6,092 bases of DNA from Zavarzinia sp. GTDB lineage: Bacteria; Pseudomonadota; Alphaproteobacteria; Zavarziniales; Zavarziniaceae. The notes below the pieces were generated by a model that made no database searches, had not been told where the DNA came from, and saw only the letters and a program-made list of their open reading frames with translations. This document shows positions 1-6,092 of the stretch, one piece after another. The DNA is taken from NCBI GenBank assembly GCA_028694545.1, contig JAQVKV010000164.1, positions 1 through 6,092 on the forward strand. The letters run 5' to 3'. Every line of letters begins with the position of its first letter. The stretch's first letter is position 1. The position numbers and the translations under genes are program-made.

Positions 1-595
1 CTGGACCGATGAGCGCATCGCGACACTGCGCGACCTTTGGGAACAAGGCCTGAGCGCGAGCCAGATCGCCGCCCGGCTCGGCAACATCACGCGGAATGCC
101 GTGATCGGCAAGGTGCACCGGCTGGGCCTGTCCGGCCGGCCGAGCCCGGTTCGCGCCGAACGCCCGGCAACGGCCGCCCCCGCGCCGAAGCCGGCGGAAG
201 CGCCGGCTCCCCGGGTGTTGGCCGCCGCCCCGGCCGCGCCGCGCCCCCGCCTGGTCGGCAGCGCCCCGGAGCCCCAGGCCGCCGCCCCCGCGAAACCCAG
301 GATCCTGCCCGCGTCCCCGGCGCCCGCGCCGAAGCCGGTCGAGGCCCGCGTGGCCGAGCCGGAACCGATGGTCCGCGCCACCCTGCTGTCGATCAACGAT
401 CGCATGTGCAAATGGCCGCTGGGTGATCCGGGCGACGCCGGCTTCCACTTCTGCGGCCGCCGCGCCCAGACCGGCATGCCCTATTGCCAGGAACACGCCC
501 GCATCGCCTATCAGGCGGCGACCCCGAAGGCACGCGAGAAGCGCGACCGGGACCGTGAGCGCGAGCGGGAACGTCTGCTGCGCAGCCTTTCCTGA
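1..595 (+). CDS. gcrA: GcrA cell cycle regulator (5' end cut by window edge)
   Basis: GcrA is an alphaproteobacterial transcription factor that binds the housekeeping sigma-70/RNA polymerase complex and activates promoters carrying CcrM-methylated GANTC sites. The first full codon is at base 2 (Trp, in WTDERIATLRDLW), and 197 residues are visible. The family usually begins Met-Ser-Trp, and base 1 can be the last base of that Ser codon, so probably only two residues are missing. Visible residues 1-45 form the helix-turn-helix DNA-binding domain (ASQIAARLG, then TRNAVIGKVHRLGLSGR). Residues of about 46-118 are a low-complexity Ala/Pro linker. The C-terminal domain, which binds sigma-70 in Caulobacter, holds Cys136, Cys151, Cys162 and His165, a likely metal site (CKWPLGDP, FHFCG, PYCQEH). 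The protein ends in an alternating Arg/Asp/Glu tail and, at about 199 residues, is somewhat longer than Caulobacter GcrA (173). A terminator follows the stop codon. The family call is very secure; methylation-dependent activation is inferred from the family. Confidence 0.96.
   Translation, partial: WTDERIATLRDLWEQGLSASQIAARLGNITRNAVIGKVHRLGLSGRPSPVRAERPATAAPAPKPAEAPAPRVLAAAPAAPRPRLVGSAPEPQAAAPAKPRILPASPAPAPKPVEARVAEPEPMVRATLLSINDRMCKWPLGDPGDAGFHFCGRRAQTGMPYCQEHARIAYQAATPKAREKRDRDRERERERLLRSLS
179..338 (+). repeat. 16-bp direct repeat pair inside the gcrA linker
   Basis: The 16-mer CCCGCGCCGAAGCCGG occurs at 179-194 and again at 323-338. The spacing of 144 bp is exactly 48 codons. Both copies are read in the same frame and encode APAPKP, followed by AEA in the first and VEA in the second. 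They lie in the Ala/Pro-rich linker between the DNA-binding and sigma-binding domains of GcrA. This most likely reflects growth of a low-complexity linker by local duplication and is not a mobile element or regulatory site. Confidence 0.6.
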
Positions 596-614
596 TTGCA
601 GTCTTTTCGGATCA

Positions 615-640
615 CGTGGCCTTCGGGCCCCGTTTTCTTT
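615..640 (+). terminator. Rho-independent terminator of gcrA
   Basis: The left arm at 615-621 (CGTGGCC) and right arm at 626-632 (GGCCCCG) pair over seven positions with one T-C mismatch, closed by a TTCG tetraloop, one of the most stable RNA loops. The T-rich run TTTTCTTT follows at once at 633-640. The hairpin starts 19 bases after the gcrA stop codon. It should end gcrA transcription and separate it from the kinase-like gene downstream. Confidence 0.8.
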
Positions 641-688
641 GGCCCATTCCCACTTCTCTTAACCTCGTGTTGGGCATTTTTCGCCACC
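641..688 (+). promoter_or_regulatory. Short leader likely to hold the promoter of the kinase-like gene
   Basis: Because a terminator sits just upstream, the downstream gene should have its own promoter, and this 48-bp AT-richer stretch is the obvious place. I see no convincing -35/-10 pair. A TTAACC at 659-664 resembles half of a CtrA box, but the second TTAA at the usual spacing is missing. No GANTC site, which GcrA/CcrM control would need, is present. There is no good Shine-Dalgarno sequence before the ATG at 689. The call rests on position more than on a motif. Confidence 0.3.
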
Positions 689-2674
689 ATGCGCGGCATT
701 CCGCATTCGCCGCTCAACGCCATATCACCGCGCCTTCGCCACCGGCTGAAGGAGATCGAGACCCTGCTCGCCCGCGAGGGTGACGCCATCATGGTGTGTG
801 AGGCCGGCGACCTCGACACACCCTTTCCCCGCATCGTCGACGCCAACGCCGCCCAGGCCCGCCTGACCGGCCACGACGTCTCCGCCCTGCTCGGCCAGAC
901 GCCGCGGCTGTTCCAGGGCCCGGAAACCGACCCCGCGACAAGAGCGGAGATCCGCGCGGCCCTGAGCGAGCGGCGAAAGATCCATGCGGAGATCCAGAAC
1001 CATACGAAGGATGGCGAACGCTACTGGATCGAACTCGATATCGCTCCGGTGATCGACCCCGACAGCGGGCGCCTGTTCTTCATCTCCTTCCAGCGCGACA
1101 TCACGCGGCGCAAGCGCCTGGAGCATGAGCTGGCCGAGGCCAACGCCCGGGCGGCGCGGGCGAGTGCCGGCCGCGACGATTTGCTCGCCGCCGTCGCCAA
1201 CGACCTGCGCGCACCACTCGGCATGATCTCCGCCAATCTGGAACTTCTGACCAAGGGCCTGCTCTCCCCCGCGCAGCAGCCTTTGGTCGAGGCGGCGGAA
1301 GCGGCCGCGCACAACCTCGGCGCCCAGATCGGCGACATGATCGAGTTCGCCCGCCTCGATTCGACGGCGGCGCTACCGGGCCCCGCGCTGCCCCTGATCC
1401 TGCAGGATTTCGTCCACGCCCTGCGCCGCTCCGTCGCCGGCGAGGCCGCCCGCCGCCACCTTCACATCGAAACGGCGATCGGTCCGGGCGTGCCGGACGT
1501 ACCGCGTTTCGATATCCCCCGCCTGCGCCAGCTTCTCGGCCACCTGCTTGCCCATGCCCTGCGCCATACGGATGACGGCGGCATCGCCCTGGTGGTCGAG
1601 CGGGCCGGGCCGAACTTGCGTTTCACCGTCCACGACAGTGGCACGGGCGCCCTTCCCGGCGACGCCCAACGCCTTCTGGCCGGGTTGGGGGCGCGGGGCA
1701 TCGGACTTGCCATCGCCTCGCGCCTCGCCACCGTGCTGCAGACGCGACTGGAGATCGACACGGCGCCCGGCAGCGGCACCAGCATCTGGTTCGACCTCTC
1801 GCTCGGCCCGAGCGCCGACACGGACACCCCGCTCCCGGCTACCCTGCCCGCGGAATGGCGCCGCGCGCTCCGCGCCGGGGCGCGGGGCCAGGATGCCATG
1901 CCGCCTCCGGAAGCCGTTGCTTCCGGCAACCTGTCCCAGCTTCGCGTGCTTGTGGTCGACAACGATCCGATGCGGCGCGCGACACTGGCCCGGCAGATCC
2001 AGTCCCTCGGCCCCAAGGTAGACATTGTCGGCGATGGCCGCATGGCGCTGGTCATCGCCACTGCCGAGACCCGCTACGATGTCATCCTGCTGCGCTTCGA
2101 CCTGCCCGGCATGGGCGTGCCCGAGATCGCCCGCGCGCTCCGCGCCAACGAGGCGGAACACGGCCTGCCGCCCGGCCGCATCCTCGTATTGTGCCCGACG
2201 CCCGACATCGCCCAGGGCGATCCCTGCTCGGACGCGGCGGGGATCGACGATGCCCTGCCCGACAGCCCCGATCTTTCCGCCCTGGCGGAAGCGCTGACCA
2301 CCAGCGGTTCCGCCAGGACGGAGACACAGGCCCCGGCGCTCGACAAGGACGCCCTGAAGACCCGCCTCGGTATCGCCGAGGATATCGAACTCGCCCCCTT
2401 CCTCGCCGTCTTCGCCGAGGAGCTGGACGAATTGCAGGCTGCCCTGGAACAGGCTGCAAGCGGGCATGCGGCGGATACGGCAAGGGACCTCCTGCATACG
2501 CTGGCCGGCAAGGCTCGCGCCAGCGCGGCCGAGCCGCTGGCCGAGGCCACGACGCCCTGCCTGAACGCGATCGAGGCCGGCGACTGGGTCTATGCCGCCC
2601 GCGCCCTCATCCGCCTGACGCGCGAGGCCGACCGCCTGCGCGCCAGTTTCGACGAAATCCTCTCGGTCTTCTGA
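689..2674 (+). CDS. Degenerate hybrid histidine kinase (LOV-like PAS, HK, receiver, HPt), probable pseudokinase
   Basis: This is a 661-residue soluble protein with no membrane segment, built like a cytoplasmic hybrid sensor kinase. Residues of about 33-140 form a LOV-like PAS domain (RLFQGPETDP, NHTKDGERYW, FQRDIT). Residues 141-165 are a coiled-coil linker, and 166-225 the dimerisation helices. Residues of about 240-373 are the HATPase, with DSGTG at 316-320 and RGIGLA at 336-341. Residues of about 418-535 are a receiver, and 555-661 an HPt domain with HTLAG at 603-607. Catalytic positions are unusual: the LOV Cys is Pro72, the H-box His is Asn171 (NDLRAPLG), the N-box Asn is His289 (LLAHALRHT) and the receiver Asp is Arg469 (DVILLRFDLPGM). 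The HPt His603 is kept. Autophosphorylation in the usual way is therefore unlikely, and a scaffold, regulatory or HPt-relay role is inferred. The start at 689 is the first ATG. The frame is open back to a TTG at 596, but that would place the gcrA terminator inside the gene. An ATG at 791 follows a GAGGG at 776-780 but would cut into the PAS domain. The architecture is certain; the function is unknown. Confidence 0.88.
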   Translation: MRGIPHSPLNAISPRLRHRLKEIETLLAREGDAIMVCEAGDLDTPFPRIVDANAAQARLTGHDVSALLGQTPRLFQGPETDPATRAEIRAALSERRKIHAEIQNHTKDGERYWIELDIAPVIDPDSGRLFFISFQRDITRRKRLEHELAEANARAARASAGRDDLLAAVANDLRAPLGMISANLELLTKGLLSPAQQPLVEAAEAAAHNLGAQIGDMIEFARLDSTAALPGPALPLILQDFVHALRRSVAGEAARRHLHIETAIGPGVPDVPRFDIPRLRQLLGHLLAHALRHTDDGGIALVVERAGPNLRFTVHDSGTGALPGDAQRLLAGLGARGIGLAIASRLATVLQTRLEIDTAPGSGTSIWFDLSLGPSADTDTPLPATLPAEWRRALRAGARGQDAMPPPEAVASGNLSQLRVLVVDNDPMRRATLARQIQSLGPKVDIVGDGRMALVIATAETRYDVILLRFDLPGMGVPEIARALRANEAEHGLPPGRILVLCPTPDIAQGDPCSDAAGIDDALPDSPDLSALAEALTTSGSARTETQAPALDKDALKTRLGIAEDIELAPFLAVFAEELDELQAALEQAASGHAADTARDLLHTLAGKARASAAEPLAEATTPCLNAIEAGDWVYAARALIRLTREADRLRASFDEILSVF

Positions 2675-2681
2675 GGTCCCG

Positions 2682-5600
2682 TCACTCCGCCGCGCGCGCC
2701 AGGCCGCCCGGCGGATCGCCATGGCGGAACCGTTCGAGAAGGGCGGCGCGCGTCACCGCCGCCTCCGCCATCGCCTTCGCCTTCACCGGGCCGAAGCCCC
2801 GGATGCGCGCGGTCGAGGTCATCAGGGCGATGGCTGTCGCATGATTGTCCGGCCGAAGATCGCGCGCGATCTCCGCCGCCAGATCGAGAACCAGCTCCCG
2901 CAGGCTCCGCTCCGCCCGCCGCTCGGCGGTGTAGCCAAAGGGATCGAACATGGTGCCGCGCAGGAATTTCAGGCGTTTCAGAAGGCGGAACAGGGTGAAA
3001 ACGCCGGGCCCATAGGCTTTCTTCGCCGGCCGCCCCGTCGCCGGATCCGGGCGGGCCAGCGACGGCGGGCTCAGGTGCACGTTCAGACGCCAGTCACCCT
3101 CGAACATGGCATCCAGCATGCGGGTGAAGCCGCTGTCGGAATAAAGCCTGGCCACCTCATACTCGTCCTTGTAGGCCATGACCCGGAAAAGCGCCTCCGC
3201 GCCCGCCCGCGCCAGATCCCCGGACCCGGGCAGGACCCGCTCCTCCGCCGTGCGCAGGGCGGCGACCGCCACCGTGTAACGCCCGGCATAGCTCCTGTTC
3301 TGATAGGCCTCCAGCGCCCTCGCCCGGCGCGCGACCAGTGCCTCCAGTGTCTCCGCGATCCGGTGATGGTCCGGCAGGCCCTCGCCCTCGATGGAAGTGG
3401 CCACCGCATCCACCCTCGCGGGATCGAGGGCGGCCATCCGGCCCCAGCGGAAAGCCCTGCGGTTGGCTTCGGCCGCCGTGCGGTTCAGTTCGATCGCGCT
3501 CTCGATGGCTTCGGGGCCGATGGGCAGCAGGCCCTTCTGCGACGCAAAGCCAAGCAGGAAGAGATTGGTTGCCAGCGCGTCGCCGACGAGGTCGGTCGCC
3601 AGACGTGTCGCCTCCACCACCGCCACCCGGTCGCCACCACAGGCGTCCCTCAGCAATTCAAGCAAGCGGGCTACGGGGAGACGGGCATCCGCGTCGTGGG
3701 TGAATTCGGCGATCGAACCCGCGTGGGTGTTGACGACGGCGACCGTATGGTCGAACCGCATGCGCGCCCGCGCCTCCACCCCGGCCGCGACCACCGCGTC
3801 ACAGCCGAGTACGAGGTCGGCGCCCCGTTCGGGTACGCGCACGGCGGCGGCGCGCGTCTCGCCGATCCTGATATGGCTGGTGACGGCGCCGCCCTTCTGG
3901 GCCAGCCCGGTCTGGTCGAGCACGGTAGCGACCTTGCCCTCGACATGGGCCGCCATGGCGATCAGGGCGGAGAGCGTGACGATGCCCGTGCCGCCGACGC
4001 CGAGCGCCAGGCCCGACCACGGCAAAGGGGCTAGCGCGGGCGCGGGCAGGGCCTCGGCCGCCGGCATGTCGCCGCCCTTCGGATGAGGCGCGCGCAAGTG
4101 CCCGCCCTCTACGGTGACCATGCTGGGGCAGAAGCCCTTGAGGCAGGAGAAATCCTTGTTGCAGGAAGACTGGTCGATCTGGCGCTTGCGGCCAAAGGGC
4201 GTGTCCACCGGCACGACCGAGAGGCAGTTGGACTGCGCCGCGCAATCGCCGCAGCCCTCGCACACGGCCTCGTTGATGACGACGCGGCGCTGCGGATCGC
4301 GCAATTGCCCGCGCTTGCGCCTTCTGCGCTTCTCGGCGGCACAGGCCTGATCGTAGATGATCGCTGTAACACCCGGGATTTCGCGCAGCTCACGCTGCAC
4401 CTTGTCCAGCATGGAACGGTCGTGGAAGGTGACGCCGGGCGGGAAGCGCCCGGAGTTGTGGCGGTCGACGTCTTCCGAGACGAGGGCGATGCGCTCCACC
4501 CCTTCGGCGCGGACCTGGGCCGCGATCATGGCCGGGGTCAAGGGACCGTCGTGGTGCTGTCCGCCGGTCATGGCGACGGCGTCATTGAACAGAATCTTGT
4601 AGGTTACATTCGTCCCGGAAGCGACGGCCGCCCGGATGGCGAGAAGGCCCGAATGGAAATAGGTGCCGTCGCCGAGGTTCTGAAAGATATGCGGCGTCTC
4701 GACGAAAGGTGCCTGACCGATCCAGTTCGCGCCCTCGCCGCCCATGTGGGTGAAGGTCTCGGTCGCGCGGTCCATCCACGTCGCCATGTAGTGGCAGCCG
4801 ATGCCGGCGTGGGCGATGCTGCCTTCCGGTACCACGGTGGAAGTATTATGCGGGCATCCCGAACAGAAATAGGGCGTGCGCTTCACCGGCGCCGCCTCGG
4901 GCGTGTTCGCGCCGGACAGGGTGACCGCGCGCGTCTCCCATTCCCCGCCCGGATCGATCGCCGCCAGGCGGCGGGCGAGGGCGACGGCGATTTCGGTCGG
5001 GGAGAGTTCGTCATGGCTCTTCAAGAGAGCGCGCCCTTCCGGATCGCGCTTGCCCGTGATGCGCGCTGCGCCGCCATGAAGGATCACCTTCGCCTGGTCC
5101 TCGACCAGCGGGCGTTTCTCCTCGATCACCAGGATCTCGTCCAGCCCTTCGGCGAAATCGCGCAGGCCCTCGGGCTCCAGCGGCCAGACCATGGCGACCT
5201 TGTAGATGGCGACGCCAAGCCTTGCGCGCCCGCCCGCGTCGAGGCCGAGAAGGCCGAAAGCCTCCATCATGTCACCGTAAGCCTTGCCCGCCGTGACGAT
5301 GCCGAGGCGGGCGCCGGCGGGGCGTTCCACCACCCGGTCCAGCCGGTTGGCGCGGGCGAAAGCATGTACCGCCGGCAGTTTCCGCAGGTGGAGACGCGCC
5401 TCCTGGTCCTGCGCCGTATCGGGCCAGCGAATGTGCACATTGTCCGGCCCCGACATCTCCGCCGGCCGGAGGAAACCGGGCGTCGCCTCGATCGTGCCGG
5501 AGCTGTCCGCGATCTCGGACACGAGCTTCAGCGCGACCCAGGTGCCGGCATGGCGCGACAGGGCGATGCCGGCAAGGCCGTAGTCGATGATCTCGGCGAG

Positions 5601-6092
5601 GTCGGCGGGGGCGAGTACCGGGATCATGGCGTCGACGAAGGCGTATTCGGTCTGATGCGCCGTGGTCGAGGATTTGCAGGTGTGATCGTCCCCCGCGATC
5701 GCCAGGACGCCGCCCTTCGGATGGGTCCCGGCCAGATTGGCGTGCTTGAAGACGTCGCCCGTGCGGTCGACCCCGGGGCCCTTGCCGTACCAGAAGCCGA
5801 AGACGCCATCGACCCTCGGCACCTTGTGGCCGAGCGCAATCTGCTGCGTGCCCCACAGCGCCGTGGCCGCCAGGTCCTCGTTCACGCCGGGCTGGAAATG
5901 GATGTTCACGGCCTCGAGCAGAGGCTTCACCCGCGTCAGCTCCATGTCGAAGCCGCCGAGCGGGGAACCGCGATAGCCCGAGATATAGCCGCCGGTGGCG
6001 AGCCCCGCCTCGCGGTCGCGGCGCTGCTGCTCGAAGGCGAGGCGGACGAGCGCCTGCATGCCGTTCAGGAAGATGCGGCCGCCGTGCTGGAG
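2682..6092 (-). CDS. Indolepyruvate:ferredoxin oxidoreductase, fused IorA-IorB type (5' end outside window)
   Basis: The enzyme oxidatively decarboxylates arylpyruvates, such as indolepyruvate and phenylpyruvate from aromatic amino acids, to aryl-acetyl-CoA and passes electrons to ferredoxin. Numbering from the Met at 6059: residues 1 to about 380 are the pyrimidine-binding/transketolase-like part (SGYRGSPLGG near 27, GDDHTCKSS). CSGCPHN is at 399-405. The thiamine diphosphate motif runs from GDG at 463-465 to Asn492. A ferredoxin-like 4Fe-4S region has Cys600, 603, 606, 612, 633, 639 and 644. The gamma (IorB-like) domain starts near 684 (GVGGTG at 687-692). The C-terminal part, about 905-1125, matches the DUF6537 tail of this family, ending in RIRGFGPVK. 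The frame stays open through 6092, and the extra residues (GGRIFLNG) match the usual N-terminus of the family, so the true start lies roughly 10-25 residues beyond the edge. All cofactor motifs look intact. The exact 2-oxoacid substrate cannot be read from the sequence. Confidence 0.95.
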   Translation of the reverse strand, partial: LQHGGRIFLNGMQALVRLAFEQQRRDREAGLATGGYISGYRGSPLGGFDMELTRVKPLLEAVNIHFQPGVNEDLAATALWGTQQIALGHKVPRVDGVFGFWYGKGPGVDRTGDVFKHANLAGTHPKGGVLAIAGDDHTCKSSTTAHQTEYAFVDAMIPVLAPADLAEIIDYGLAGIALSRHAGTWVALKLVSEIADSSGTIEATPGFLRPAEMSGPDNVHIRWPDTAQDQEARLHLRKLPAVHAFARANRLDRVVERPAGARLGIVTAGKAYGDMMEAFGLLGLDAGGRARLGVAIYKVAMVWPLEPEGLRDFAEGLDEILVIEEKRPLVEDQAKVILHGGAARITGKRDPEGRALLKSHDELSPTEIAVALARRLAAIDPGGEWETRAVTLSGANTPEAAPVKRTPYFCSGCPHNTSTVVPEGSIAHAGIGCHYMATWMDRATETFTHMGGEGANWIGQAPFVETPHIFQNLGDGTYFHSGLLAIRAAVASGTNVTYKILFNDAVAMTGGQHHDGPLTPAMIAAQVRAEGVERIALVSEDVDRHNSGRFPPGVTFHDRSMLDKVQRELREIPGVTAIIYDQACAAEKRRRRKRGQLRDPQRRVVINEAVCEGCGDCAAQSNCLSVVPVDTPFGRKRQIDQSSCNKDFSCLKGFCPSMVTVEGGHLRAPHPKGGDMPAAEALPAPALAPLPWSGLALGVGGTGIVTLSALIAMAAHVEGKVATVLDQTGLAQKGGAVTSHIRIGETRAAAVRVPERGADLVLGCDAVVAAGVEARARMRFDHTVAVVNTHAGSIAEFTHDADARLPVARLLELLRDACGGDRVAVVEATRLATDLVGDALATNLFLLGFASQKGLLPIGPEAIESAIELNRTAAEANRRAFRWGRMAALDPARVDAVATSIEGEGLPDHHRIAETLEALVARRARALEAYQNRSYAGRYTVAVAALRTAEERVLPGSGDLARAGAEALFRVMAYKDEYEVARLYSDSGFTRMLDAMFEGDWRLNVHLSPPSLARPDPATGRPAKKAYGPGVFTLFRLLKRLKFLRGTMFDPFGYTAERRAERSLRELVLDLAAEIARDLRPDNHATAIALMTSTARIRGFGPVKAKAMAEAAVTRAALLERFRHGDPPGGLARAAE

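Noticed and set aside
625..645. Alternative hairpin (GGGCC at 625-629 with GGCCC at 641-645) that would compete with the terminator
   Set aside because: Five base pairs with an 11-base loop is much weaker than the TTCG hairpin, and there is no leader peptide or ligand-binding structure to suggest attenuation.
659..664. TTAACC as a CtrA-binding site
   Set aside because: Only a half-site is present. The second TTAA seven bases further on is missing, so it could easily be chance. It is kept only as a remark on the leader.
1199..1555. The kinase-like gene as a decaying pseudogene
   Set aside because: No stop or frameshift interrupts 661 codons, and structural motifs (DSGTG, RGIGLA, HTLAG, the receiver's DLPGM) are kept, which fits a maintained protein better than decay.
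1373..2722. Long open frame of about 449 codons on the minus strand, antisense to the kinase-like gene
   Set aside because: It has no recognisable domain, overlaps a gene with clear domains, and is the kind of shadow frame common in GC-rich DNA.
1855..2844. Open frame of about 329 codons in another plus-strand frame, running past the end of the kinase-like gene
   Set aside because: It is a compositional shadow rich in Arg, Ala, Pro and Gly, and it crosses the stop codons of two real genes.
2721..4034. Long open frame of about 437 codons on the plus strand, antisense to the oxidoreductase
   Set aside because: The translation is Arg/Gly/His-rich with no family resemblance, and the opposite strand encodes conserved gamma and DUF6537 regions throughout.
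4114..4350. Small plus-strand frame opposite the ferredoxin-like cysteine region
   Set aside because: The minus strand here encodes the conserved 4Fe-4S cysteines, and the small frame has no ribosome binding site or recognisable product.

Overview
The window reads as chromosomal DNA from a GC-rich alphaproteobacterium. The strongest evidence is gcrA at the left edge, a cell-cycle regulator essentially confined to that class. The near absence of GANTC sites, the CcrM methyltransferase target, fits this. I cannot name a genus. No RNA genes, mobile elements, CRISPR arrays or phage genes are visible. Coding density is very high, and the only intergenic space longer than 10 bases is about 93 bp at 596-688.

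Layout: (1) gcrA, plus strand, 1-595, lacks only its start codon and probably one more residue at the left edge. It is followed by a convincing intrinsic terminator (615-640). (2) A hybrid-histidine-kinase-like gene, plus strand, 689-2674, has the domain order LOV-like PAS, dimerisation/H-box helix, HATPase, receiver, HPt. (3) A very large minus-strand gene, 2682 to beyond 6092, encodes a fused indolepyruvate:ferredoxin oxidoreductase (IorA-IorB-like). It is convergent with the kinase gene, with only 7 bp between the stop codons.

The most interesting object is the kinase-like protein. The reading frame is intact, but the key residue is changed in four of its five modules: the LOV adduct Cys is Pro, the phospho-acceptor His of the H-box is Asn, the Mg-binding Asn of the N-box is His, and the receiver's phospho-acceptor Asp is Arg. 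Only the C-terminal HPt His is kept. This looks like a maintained pseudo-hybrid-kinase, in the spirit of the cell-cycle pseudokinase DivL (Tyr at the His position), that may act as a scaffold, an allosteric regulator or a phosphate relay/sink through its HPt. It lies directly downstream of gcrA, but the terminator argues for separate transcription, so a cell-cycle role is only a hypothesis.

The oxidoreductase is a catabolic enzyme for arylpyruvates from aromatic amino acids. It has no evident functional link to the other two genes.
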